This document shows positions 8,188 to 15,184 of a stretch of DNA of 64,000 nt, in pieces. Made by a program: the position numbers and the translations under genes. The notes below the pieces were generated by a model, which was given only the letters and a program-made list of their open reading frames with translations, was not told where the DNA came from and made no database searches. The stretch comes from Gammaproteobacteria bacterium (lineage in GTDB: Bacteria; Pseudomonadota; Gammaproteobacteria; RBG-16-57-12). The stretch spans positions 1-64,000 of the forward strand of contig JAKIVC010000008.1 in NCBI GenBank assembly GCA_021647245.1. Direction: 5' to 3'. Position 1 is the stretch's first letter. Every line of letters starts with the position of its first letter.

Positions 8188-10011
8188 ATGCCAGGTATTG
8201 TAGGATGTATAAGCAAGGATTCATGTGCTGAAAATGATTTTGACATATCTTCTATGTCTAGTCAGTTGCTGCATAACGAATATCATCACGAGCAGCACGT
8301 TCATACTGCCCCTGGGACAAGTATCGCAGTAATAAATCCGGGGATATGTAGTGCATTATGTGCGACTACGTACTGTAGTGATAGAAAAATCAGTTTGGCG
8401 TACTACGGTGAGTTTTATGGTGGAAGGTTTTCACAGCTAGGTGATGGAGAGGCTATAGCGCAACACTTGCTAGACATGTACTTTAGCCAAGGAGAGAGCT
8501 TTGTTGATGGTTTAAATGGGTCTTTTTTGATTTTTATTGAAAACTTAAAAGATAATATTTCATTGATTTTTAATGATCATTATGCCTCACGCCCCTTGTT
8601 TTTCTCAATAAAGGGGGAGCGTATTTTTATTTCACCAGAGGTAAAGGCTATATATGGGTTACCTTTCATAAGCTCAGAAGTTGATAAGAGTGCAGTTATT
8701 TCATTTCTTGTAAATGGGCATGTGCTCAATGACCAAACATATTTTTCCAATATAAAGGCACTTTTACCCGGTAGTATTTTTCGCATCGAAAAGAACGCCA
8801 CCTCAATTGAAAGCTATCATAGTCATCGATTTGAAGTCGAGGAAGATCGAGGTGAAGATTATTATATAGATAGATTGTCTACACTTTTGAGACAAGCGGT
8901 GGCGGACAGGTTTACAGATGTAAATAATACCATTATCCCTATTAGTGGTGGTTATGATTCACGAGGAATATTGGGGTGTATCAGGGAATTAACGGAAGAG
9001 AAGATTAAAACGGTCTCCTGGGGGACAGATGAGGTAACGGTGGGTTCAGATGCGTATATAGGGCGTATGATTGCTGAAAAGCTTAATTGCCAACACTTTT
9101 TTCTTGAGCGCAGACCAGGGCAATTAATTTCTTCTTTTGAGGAAATGCAATACGTTACCGACAACTTGACAGATGACCCAGCAATACACAGCCAAGAGTT
9201 AATGATTATGAAGAGAATTCGTAGTGAATTGGGTGGCTTATTTATGATGCGGGGTGATGAGTGCTTTGGTTTCGGTGGCGAGGCAAATAATGATGATGAG
9301 GCATTAGGGAGGGTGGCCATTAATAAACTTAGAAGATTATCATCGCTCAAGGGACTCCTTAATCCAGAAGAACTTGATTCGTATATCATGAGCTACGATG
9401 CCGTTGTGGATGATATTGTGAGTAAATGCCCAGAATCAGATTTTTTAGACCGTAAAGATTATTATTACTTTAATCAGCGATTGTTTAATTATCTAAATAG
9501 ATCAAGCTATTATAAGATGGGCGTTTTGGAATTACAAAATCCATGGTTGGATAAAAGAATACTAGACTTCATCGCCACTGTACCGAGAAAGTACAGGCTT
9601 GATAAACAGTTGTATAAGAAAACATTGGAGACGATGTTTCCAGATTTATACTCTATACCGTTCGCGAGTAGTAGTAGCTTAGAAAGCTGGTCTGATATCT
9701 TTCAACGAGATGTAAATCTGCAAAAGTACCTTAGACATCATTTGCTTGAGGATAGCAATGAGTTTTATGGTTTTTTGAATATAAATAATTTAAATAGCAA
9801 GCTAGATATGATGTTTTCCGATAGAATAGAGCAGACTCCTTCCGTGTCATTCGCAAGTAAGATGAAGGCTTTATTAAGACGATTTCCACTAATATATCGT
9901 TTGATTAAGTCCACTGCAGTCAAATATATGCCTTCAAATGACGTGACGGATGAAACACTTATCTTGAGATTATTGTTAACAAAAACATGGTTTGATAAGT
10001 TGAAAAAATGA
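8188..10011 (+). CDS. Asparagine-synthase-like protein without glutaminase cysteine
   Basis: A 607-residue protein of the AsnB family: an N-terminal Ntn glutaminase-like domain (about 1-190) and a C-terminal ATP-pyrophosphatase synthetase domain. The PP-loop is IPISGGYDSRG near residue 252. The start at 8188 is chosen because it begins MPGIVGCI, the normal position of the family's MCGI start, and CTAAGGTGG precedes it; an upstream in-frame ATG (8134) adds 18 unrelated residues. The catalytic Cys2 is replaced by Pro, so glutamine hydrolysis by the standard mechanism is not possible. It may use ammonia or act as an ATP-dependent amide ligase. AsnB homologues are common in polysaccharide and peptide-modification loci. 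The gene is AT-rich and bracketed by facing IS3 ends. Confidence 0.82.
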   Translation: MPGIVGCISKDSCAENDFDISSMSSQLLHNEYHHEQHVHTAPGTSIAVINPGICSALCATTYCSDRKISLAYYGEFYGGRFSQLGDGEAIAQHLLDMYFSQGESFVDGLNGSFLIFIENLKDNISLIFNDHYASRPLFFSIKGERIFISPEVKAIYGLPFISSEVDKSAVISFLVNGHVLNDQTYFSNIKALLPGSIFRIEKNATSIESYHSHRFEVEEDRGEDYYIDRLSTLLRQAVADRFTDVNNTIIPISGGYDSRGILGCIRELTEEKIKTVSWGTDEVTVGSDAYIGRMIAEKLNCQHFFLERRPGQLISSFEEMQYVTDNLTDDPAIHSQELMIMKRIRSELGGLFMMRGDECFGFGGEANNDDEALGRVAINKLRRLSSLKGLLNPEELDSYIMSYDAVVDDIVSKCPESDFLDRKDYYYFNQRLFNYLNRSSYYKMGVLELQNPWLDKRILDFIATVPRKYRLDKQLYKKTLETMFPDLYSIPFASSSSLESWSDIFQRDVNLQKYLRHHLLEDSNEFYGFLNINNLNSKLDMMFSDRIEQTPSVSFASKMKALLRRFPLIYRLIKSTAVKYMPSNDVTDETLILRLLLTKTWFDKLKK

Positions 10012-10059
10012 ACCTTTCCTAATTCAACCGGGCAAACCCCAGCTATACTGGGGCGGAAG

Positions 10060-10128
10060 GTGTCAACCTCATATGGACAGTTACTCAATAATTAACCTCT
10101 ATTTCCCGCTAACATAACCGGCGGCCGA
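10060..10128 (-). repeat. Right arm of the 69-bp inverted repeat flanking the asnB-like gene
   Basis: This is the inverted partner of 7947-8015 with about 7 mismatches. Read on the minus strand it encodes SAAGYVSGK, a stop, then RLIIE and a stop, the degenerate tail of an IS3-family transposase, and it ends TTGACA toward the asnB-like gene. A CCCCAG/CTGGGG hairpin (10037-10053) just to the left may act in termination of the asnB-like transcript, though no T-run follows. Confidence 0.8.
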
Positions 10129-10169
10129 TAACGTTCGGTGTTTTTCAAGGTAGTTGTCGCCTTTTTTAG

Positions 10170-11183
10170 TTACGCGGCTTCTTTTGGTTTCTTTTTTTCT
10201 GGGTTCAATGTCACCGCACCTTCGGGGTTCCAGTTCCGCGTCTTGCCAGACCACCGTTCTGGATGTTTGGCTTTGGCCAGTTCGTAGGCATTATCGCGTT
10301 TTTTGAGTACCGCCTTGTCTTCTCCCCGGTGGCGTTGCGCCGGTGTCACAAACTTGATGCTGCTGTGACAGTGTTCATCGTTATACCAACTGACAAAGCT
10401 ACCCACCCATACTCGGGCCTCCTCCAGTGTGGCAAACCCATCTTTAGGCCACTGAGGACAGTATTTCAGGGTTCTAAACAGCGACTCCGAATAGGGGTTG
10501 TCGTTGCTCACCCGGGGTCGACTGTGCGAGGCGGTGATCCCCAGGTCAGCCAGCTTATTCTGCAAGGTGTGGCTCTTCATCGGTGCGCCGTTATCCGAGT
10601 GCAGTACCAGAGGCTCTCTAAAACACTGCTCCGCCAAGACAGCCCGTTGCATCAGTTCGGCCGCCAGCTCACCTGTCTCGCTCTCATGAACCTCCCAGCC
10701 AACGATCTTGCGACTGTAGATGTCGACGATCAGATAGAGGTAGTAGAACAGCCCTCGCACAGGCGTCGGCAGGTAACTGATATCCCAGGTCCAGACTTCA
10801 TTAGCGGTGTGTGTGGTGGGCGCCTTCCGACCTCTCGCCGCTTTGCTTCGTCCTCGGTGGTGCAATTGCTCAGCATCGTTCAATATCCGGTAAAAGCTCG
10901 ATTCCGAAGCAATGTATTCACCTTGGTCGGCCAGCTTGGGCACGATCTGACTTGGCGGCAAGCTGGCGTATTCTGGTCGATTACACACTTCGACAACCTG
11001 ACTGCGCTCGGCCTCGGAGAGTTTGTTCGCGGGCACAGGGTGCTTGGCTTGAGGGCGTTGGTCGGCCTTAACTTCGCCACCTTCCCCTTGCCAGCGCTGG
11101 ATCGTGCGTGTGGACAGCCCTACGGTGTCACACGCCCGGTCTTTTCTTGCACCGGATTGAACCGCCTCAGCAATCCACTTCAC
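10170..11183 (-). CDS. IS3-family transposase OrfB
   Basis: A 337-residue rve-type DDE integrase. It has a helix-turn-helix start (VGLSTRTIQRWQGEGGE), then WTWDISYLPTP (first Asp), LHSDNGAPMKS (second Asp) and NDNPYSESLFRTLKY (Glu), ending with the WYNDEHCHSSIKFVTPAQRH tail typical of the family. OrfB is normally made by frameshifting from OrfA. Since OrfA is cut, fusion transposase cannot be made and the element is probably immobile on its own. Confidence 0.92.
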   Translation of the reverse strand: MKWIAEAVQSGARKDRACDTVGLSTRTIQRWQGEGGEVKADQRPQAKHPVPANKLSEAERSQVVEVCNRPEYASLPPSQIVPKLADQGEYIASESSFYRILNDAEQLHHRGRSKAARGRKAPTTHTANEVWTWDISYLPTPVRGLFYYLYLIVDIYSRKIVGWEVHESETGELAAELMQRAVLAEQCFREPLVLHSDNGAPMKSHTLQNKLADLGITASHSRPRVSNDNPYSESLFRTLKYCPQWPKDGFATLEEARVWVGSFVSWYNDEHCHSSIKFVTPAQRHRGEDKAVLKKRDNAYELAKAKHPERWSGKTRNWNPEGAVTLNPEKKKPKEAA

Positions 11184-11209
11184 TATCTTTTGCCGCTCTG
11201 GAAGAGGCG

Positions 11210-11353
11210 TTAACTCGCCTCGTTTTCCTCCCAGAGGGCATTGAACTTTTTTCGCAATATCAGCAGTGCCGCTGCCTCCGCCAGTGCTTTCTCTTTGCGA
11301 ACAAGATCTTGCTTTAAGGCCTTGATCTCTTTCTTGTCCTTCTTCGACCGCTG
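11210..11353 (-). pseudogene. IS3-family OrfA, C-terminal remnant
   Basis: The last 47 codons of OrfA (QRSKKDKKEIKALKQDLVRK, then EKALAEAAALLILRKK). This is the leucine-zipper-like coiled coil that ends OrfA, and the N-terminal HTH is missing. The frame continues to the left of the boundary into unrelated repeat sequence, giving an artefactual longer reading. Confidence 0.8.
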
Positions 11354-11520
11354 ATCGCCATGGAGAGCGAAGCGAGGGCGATTAGTCGCCGATAGCCCAC
11401 GCCGTCTGCATATTCGTAGTGCGAGGAACGAGTTGCGAAGAAGATGCAGCAGCGGCTTTAGTGGGCGTAGAGTCATTGAGGGAGTCATGGAGTAGTGCAA
11501 CGAGGAACGATGTTGTACGG

Positions 11521-11620
11521 AGCCGTGATGGACGCAGGACGGTCGGGGCAAAAGGAATCAGTTGTCGCGTAGGCGAGTCACTTTATGGCAGGGACGCCAT
11601 AAAGTAATCACGAGGTAGCG
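11521..11620 (+). repeat. Copy 2 of the ~100-bp dispersed repeat, with a good hairpin
   Basis: Partner of 8041-8140. Here the core forms a strong hairpin: CTTTATGGC at 11581-11589 pairs perfectly with GCCATAAAG at 11596-11604 across a 6-base loop. An outer imperfect pair, TGTCGC with GCGACA, extends the palindrome to about 60 bases. The copy joins a truncated IS3 element on the left to a truncated Abi_2-like gene on the right. The 160 bases to its left carry related motifs (GCGAGGAACGA, CAACGAGGAACGA) and no gene. It is possibly a non-autonomous mobile element; the family is not recognised. Confidence 0.6.
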
Positions 11621-11626
11621 ACACAT

Positions 11627-11743
11627 TTGATCATTGATACTAAGGCCGCGATCTTTTAGTAGCTGGAGTTGTTCTGGTATGGATAGCGGGGTTTTATCGA
11701 ATGGCTTCAAACCTGTTTTCTCCAGACATAAAAAACCCCGCAC
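11627..11743 (-). pseudogene. Abi_2 (AbiD/AbiF-like) abortive-infection gene, N-terminal remnant
   Basis: About 39 codons containing KPFDKTPLSIPEQLQLLKDR and GLSINDQ. These match the N-terminal signature of Abi_2 family proteins, phage-abortive-infection effectors with a conserved Q-LLK-RGL motif. The frame then runs into the palindromic repeat and stops, so only the start of the gene is left. Confidence 0.55.
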
Positions 11744-11861
11744 GATTTGAGCTTGAAAACCGAAGTTAACCTAGGCTTGGCGGGTGTGTTGCTACTAAAG
11801 GTAGTAAATATAGACGCTCGCGTCAATAGATTAATGCTTTCATGTGTGGTGGTCACCCTTG

Positions 11862-11975
11862 CTAAGTATCCACTTTCAGCCTTTCGACCCCGTTCAAATC
11901 TACACGCTTTTTTGCATGCCATAGGTTGTAGGCATCTTTCATGGCTAGCCAGCTTTCTGGTGTTCGCCCGAGTGA
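11862..11975 (-). pseudogene. HigA-type antitoxin, C-terminal remnant
   Basis: The minus-strand frame SLGRTPESWLAMKDAYNLWH followed by AKKRVDLNGVERLKV and a TAG stop matches the C-terminal end of the HigA/VapI antitoxin family (…ALGRSPESWLxMQxxYDLWxA…). The HTH part is absent and no HigB toxin gene is visible, so this is a leftover of a toxin-antitoxin pair. Nothing else recognisable is seen between 11744 and 12081. Confidence 0.65.
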
Positions 11976-12081
11976 CTTTTCTTTGATGAATTAACCGGGA
12001 TGGGGTGGGGGTGGGTTGTGCATGGTCATTAGTGATAATCCTCATAATTCACAACATGGGTATGATAGGTGATCCAATAGG

Positions 12082-12306
12082 CTAAGACTTAACGCCATCC
12101 CTTATTTTCTTCAGCATTTTGGCAGGCCATTTGCCACTAGAGGTTGTCCGCTCTTTGCCATTAAGCTTAAAACAGTATTCAAAAGTTACTACAAGGCCGG
12201 TTTTCTGTACTCGCACCCGCCCATACAGCCCATTACCATCAAATAACTTGCGGCCGATATCATCCGGGGTGAGTGCTTCTAATTCCTTTACCGTTAATTT
12301 GCCCAT
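12082..12306 (-). pseudogene. Tyrosine integrase arm-binding domain fragment
   Basis: A 74-codon frame beginning MGKLTVKELEALTPDDIG, with LFDGNGLYGRV and TFEYCFKLNGKERTTSSG. It resembles the N-terminal DUF4102/arm-DNA-binding domain of P4-like integrases (DGxGLyLrV … fRY..nGK…lG). The catalytic domain is missing. It lies 145 bases from a tRNA 3' fragment, the expected place for such an integrase. The open frame extends upstream to 12498, but that extension translates the tRNA fragment and is not real. Confidence 0.6.
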
Positions 12307-12450
12307 AAAACGCTCCAATTGATATGGGTGGGGTGGCTTAACTAGGATTCTAGAGGATGTTGTTGGAAGGTTAAAGGGCGGTTTTTTCTGTAAGTTGTTG
12401 AATGTGGTGGGTTGATTGTCTTTTGTTGGATGTGCGTGGATTCCTGTTCC

Positions 12451-12498
12451 CTTAACTACGAACCAGGGGGTCGCAGGTTCGAATTCTGCCGAGCGCAC
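12451..12498 (+). other. tRNA 3'-end fragment, probable attachment-site scar
   Basis: The stretch contains a CTACGAA loop, GGGTCGCAGGTTCGAATTCTGC (a canonical T-arm, abbreviated at 12470-12489) and a GAGCGCAC acceptor 3' strand, but no D-arm or proper 5' half upstream. The loop resembles that of tRNA-Arg(ACG), though stem pairing is poor, so the tRNA identity is uncertain. A 3' tRNA remnant next to an integrase fragment and at the change from AT-rich accessory DNA to core genes fits an att site at the border of an integrated island. Confidence 0.6.
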
Positions 12499-12510
12499 TA
12501 TATAAAATAA

Positions 12511-12538
12511 AAAAAACCAGCAAATTGCTGGTTTTTTT
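12511..12538. terminator. Bidirectional intrinsic terminator
   Basis: The hairpin CCAGCA-AAT-TGCTGG at 12517-12531 has an A-run before it and a seven-T run after it, so it can end transcripts from both sides: the tRNA remnant on the plus strand and maf on the minus strand. Confidence 0.85.
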
Positions 12539-12597
12539 ATGTCTGCTAACTCTTATTTCCCCAGTCTAAAATTTAACCAGACTTGCTCAGAGGTGCT

Positions 12598-13188
12598 TTA
12601 AATAACCTCAACCCCTTCTTTGTTCAGCATGCGGATCAGCCTGATGAGGGGTAGGCCGATAAGGGTGTTGGGATCATCACCTTGTAGCTTTTGAAATAGG
12701 CTGATGCCTAGTCCTTCGGATTTGAAGCTGCCTGCACAGTTATAAGGTTGCTCCTTTTGTAGGTAGCTCTCTATTTGCTCGTTTGTTAATTTACGAAAAT
12801 AGACAGTGTAGGGCACGACATCTGTTTGCAGGGTGTGACTTGTTGTGTTGTAGAGGCTTAAGCCGGTGAGAAAAGTGATGATTTTTCCGGATGCTTGTTG
12901 TAGTTGCTGAGTTGCTCGGGTGTGGTTGCCTGGTTTGCCAAGGATCTGTTTGTTGAGTATTGCGACTTGGTCTGAGCCGATGATTAGGCTATTGGGGTGG
13001 TTGTTGGCAACGGCTTTGGCTTTCTGCTCGGCGAGGCGGGCGACTAACGCCGCTGGCTGCTCATCTGTGTGGCGGGATTCGTCAATATCGGGTGAAGCGC
13101 ACTGGAAGGGCAAGCCGAGCTTGCCCAACAGTTCGCGCCGAAACGGTGAGGTAGAGGCGAGTATCAGTGGTTGCACGTTATTTTTCAA
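12598..13188 (-). CDS. Maf/YceF-family nucleotide pyrophosphatase
   Basis: A 196-residue Maf-like protein that hydrolyses nucleoside triphosphates to monophosphates; in the YceF subgroup the preferred substrate is 7-methyl-GTP. The start ILASTSPFRRELL carries the signature ASxSxxR, and the GSDQV segment (rather than ADTVV) points to the YceF subgroup. Length is normal (about 195). The start overlaps the end of the upstream carboxylase gene by 11 bases, so the two are translationally linked on the minus strand. In most gammaproteobacteria yceF lies next to yceD-rpmF; here it is on the other side of the pyc genes, in opposite orientation. Confidence 0.88.
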   Translation of the reverse strand: MKNNVQPLILASTSPFRRELLGKLGLPFQCASPDIDESRHTDEQPAALVARLAEQKAKAVANNHPNSLIIGSDQVAILNKQILGKPGNHTRATQQLQQASGKIITFLTGLSLYNTTSHTLQTDVVPYTVYFRKLTNEQIESYLQKEQPYNCAGSFKSEGLGISLFQKLQGDDPNTLIGLPLIRLIRMLNKEGVEVI

Positions 13189-15004
13189 TTTCGATTAATA
13201 TTTCATCCGGGTTGACTGTTTCACCCTTGGCTACGTTGATGGCTTTAATGGTGCCATCAATGGGTGCTTGTATCTCGGTCTCCATTTTCATCGCTTCTGC
13301 GACCAGTAGTGGGTCACCTGCTTTTACTTCATCACCCTCTTTCACTAGAACCTCGACCACGGTGCCGGGCATGGAGGTGGTGACGTGGCCAGGTTCAGTG
13401 GCGCGGGGGCGTTTGCTGCCGCTGGAGCGTGGTGTGGTCATGGAGCCATCATCTGAAAGGGTAATCTCCTCCAGTGTCTCTACAATGATCTCTTCAGGCA
13501 TGCCGTCTACGGTGATATAGAAGGGGCGCGCTTGCTGGTTTTTGTGTCCGCTACCGGTGATTTTGACGTGGTAATCCTCGCCATGCAGGGTGACGGTCAT
13601 CTCGGTGGGCGCGCTTTTGATGCCAGATGCCTGGGCTGAGATGGGGGGTTCAAGTGGCTCTGGTGTCAGAGTGCCTGCCTTGCGTTGTTCCAGGAACTCT
13701 CTACCCACTTCAGGAAACATGGCGAAGGTGAGTATATCTTCTGCTGATTCTGCCAGATCACCCACTTGCTGTTTGAGGTTTTTCATTTCTGCTTTTAACA
13801 GGTCGGCAGGTCGGCAGTCGATAACAATTTCGTTGCCGATTGCTTGTTGGCGCACCATGCTGTTTACGGTGCCGGGCGGTGTGCCATATTTTCCTTGCAG
13901 GTAGAGTTTTACTTCGTTTGTGATGCTGCTGTAGCGCTTGCCGGTGAGTACGTTGAGTACTGCCTGGGTGCCAACAATCTGTGAGGTTGGGGTGACCAGC
14001 GGTGGAAAGCCTAGGTCTTCACGCACTTTGGGGATTTCGCTCAAAACCTCACTCATGCGGTTGAGCGCATTTTGCTCTTTCAGTTGATTGGATAGATTGG
14101 AGGTCATGCCGCCAGGTACTTGGTTCACTTGAACCCGGGTATCCATGCTAGTGAACTCACTCTCAAACTGGTGATATTTTTTGCGTACTTCGTAAAAGTA
14201 GCAGCCGATCTCCTGTAGTGCCTCCAGATTGAGTTCGCTGTCGTAAGGGGAGCCACGCAATGCGGCGACCATGCTCTCTGTAGGTGGGTGGCTGGTGCCT
14301 GATGAAAAGGCGGAGATGGCGGTGTCGATATGCCGGCAGCCACTCTCGATGGCTTTGAGGTGGCACATGCTGGCCAGGCCAGAGGTTGAGTGGCTATGCA
14401 GGTGTACCGGGATGGTGAGTTCGTTGACCAGTGCGGTGACGAGTTGTTCGGTAATATAGGGTGTCAGCAGTCCAGCCATATCTTTAATAGCGATGCTGTC
14501 GCAGCCCATGGTTTGCAGTTTTTTGGCATCACGAACAAATTGTTTGATGGTGTGTACCGGGCTCGTGGTGTAGGCGAGGGTGCCTTGTGCATGCTTGCCA
14601 CTGTTTTTAACCGCATCGACAGCGGTTTGTAGATTGCGCAAGTCATTCATGGCATCAAAGATACGGAAAACATCAATGCCACTCTTGGCGGCCTGTTTAA
14701 CAAAAGCCTGCACCACATCGTCAGCGTAGTGACGATAACCGAGCAGATTTTGTCCACGCAGTAGCATTTGCAATCGGGTGTTGGGCAGCGCCTCTTTCAG
14801 TTGGCGCAGGCGTTCCCACGGATCCTCCTTTAGGAATCGAATGCAGGCATCAAAGGTGGCTCCGCCCCAAACTTCCAGAGACCAGTAACCAATTTGGTCG
14901 AGTTTTTCGCAAATCGGCAGCATATCTTCGGTACGCATACGGGTGGCGATCAGCGATTGATGGGCATCTCGCAGGATGGTGTCAGTGATGTTGACACGGC
15001 TCAT
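13178..15004 (-). CDS. pycB: Pyruvate carboxylase subunit B / OadA-like carboxyltransferase
   Basis: A 608-residue protein with an HMGL-like carboxyltransferase domain (ITDTILRDAHQSL near the start; GGATFDACIRFLKEDPW), a conserved PYC/OADA middle domain, and a C-terminal biotinyl domain with EAMKME. The biotin-accepting Lys lies about 35 residues from the end. The start at 15004 is preceded by GAGAGAGGAA; an upstream ATG at 15049 would add 15 non-conserved residues. The upstream gene is a biotin carboxylase and there are no oadB/oadG sodium-pump genes nearby, so the pair is best read as a two-subunit (alpha4beta4-type) pyruvate carboxylase giving oxaloacetate for anaplerosis. An oxaloacetate decarboxylase role cannot be excluded. 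Confidence 0.85.
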   Translation of the reverse strand: MSRVNITDTILRDAHQSLIATRMRTEDMLPICEKLDQIGYWSLEVWGGATFDACIRFLKEDPWERLRQLKEALPNTRLQMLLRGQNLLGYRHYADDVVQAFVKQAAKSGIDVFRIFDAMNDLRNLQTAVDAVKNSGKHAQGTLAYTTSPVHTIKQFVRDAKKLQTMGCDSIAIKDMAGLLTPYITEQLVTALVNELTIPVHLHSHSTSGLASMCHLKAIESGCRHIDTAISAFSSGTSHPPTESMVAALRGSPYDSELNLEALQEIGCYFYEVRKKYHQFESEFTSMDTRVQVNQVPGGMTSNLSNQLKEQNALNRMSEVLSEIPKVREDLGFPPLVTPTSQIVGTQAVLNVLTGKRYSSITNEVKLYLQGKYGTPPGTVNSMVRQQAIGNEIVIDCRPADLLKAEMKNLKQQVGDLAESAEDILTFAMFPEVGREFLEQRKAGTLTPEPLEPPISAQASGIKSAPTEMTVTLHGEDYHVKITGSGHKNQQARPFYITVDGMPEEIIVETLEEITLSDDGSMTTPRSSGSKRPRATEPGHVTTSMPGTVVEVLVKEGDEVKAGDPLLVAEAMKMETEIQAPIDGTIKAINVAKGETVNPDEILIEIEK

Positions 15005-15184
15005 AGTCTGTTCCTCTCTCTCTGGGGCGCATTCAATATTATTCGTCACTACTCATCTTCTATCTTAATGCTTGGTTATTTTTGTACTTAATGGGTCACA
15101 TATGGCCTATATGTTCCCTCTTTGTGTTCAAAAATGCCTCGACTTGAGGGGAGACCTAAACACGCTGAGTAGTGGCTACTGTTA

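Larger units (their letters stand above)
10139..11354 (-). mobile_element. IS3-family insertion sequence, truncated at its 5' end
   Basis: The 3' terminus is inferred at 10139 from TGTTTTTCAAGGTAGTTGTC, which starts with the TG dinucleotide typical of IS3-family ends. A similar 3' end follows the remnant at 5434-5738. OrfB is intact but OrfA keeps only its last 47 codons. Upstream of about 11354 the sequence changes to unrelated repeat DNA, so the 5' end, the promoter and most of OrfA are missing. Confidence 0.75.

Noticed and set aside
10263-11213. Long plus-strand open frame of 316 codons
   Set aside because: It is antisense to the intact IS3 OrfB with its clear DDE motifs, and its own translation has no domain.
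12307-12498. N-terminal extension of the integrase fragment to 12498
   Set aside because: The extension is the reverse translation of a tRNA 3' end (the familiar …FEPATPWF… artefact).
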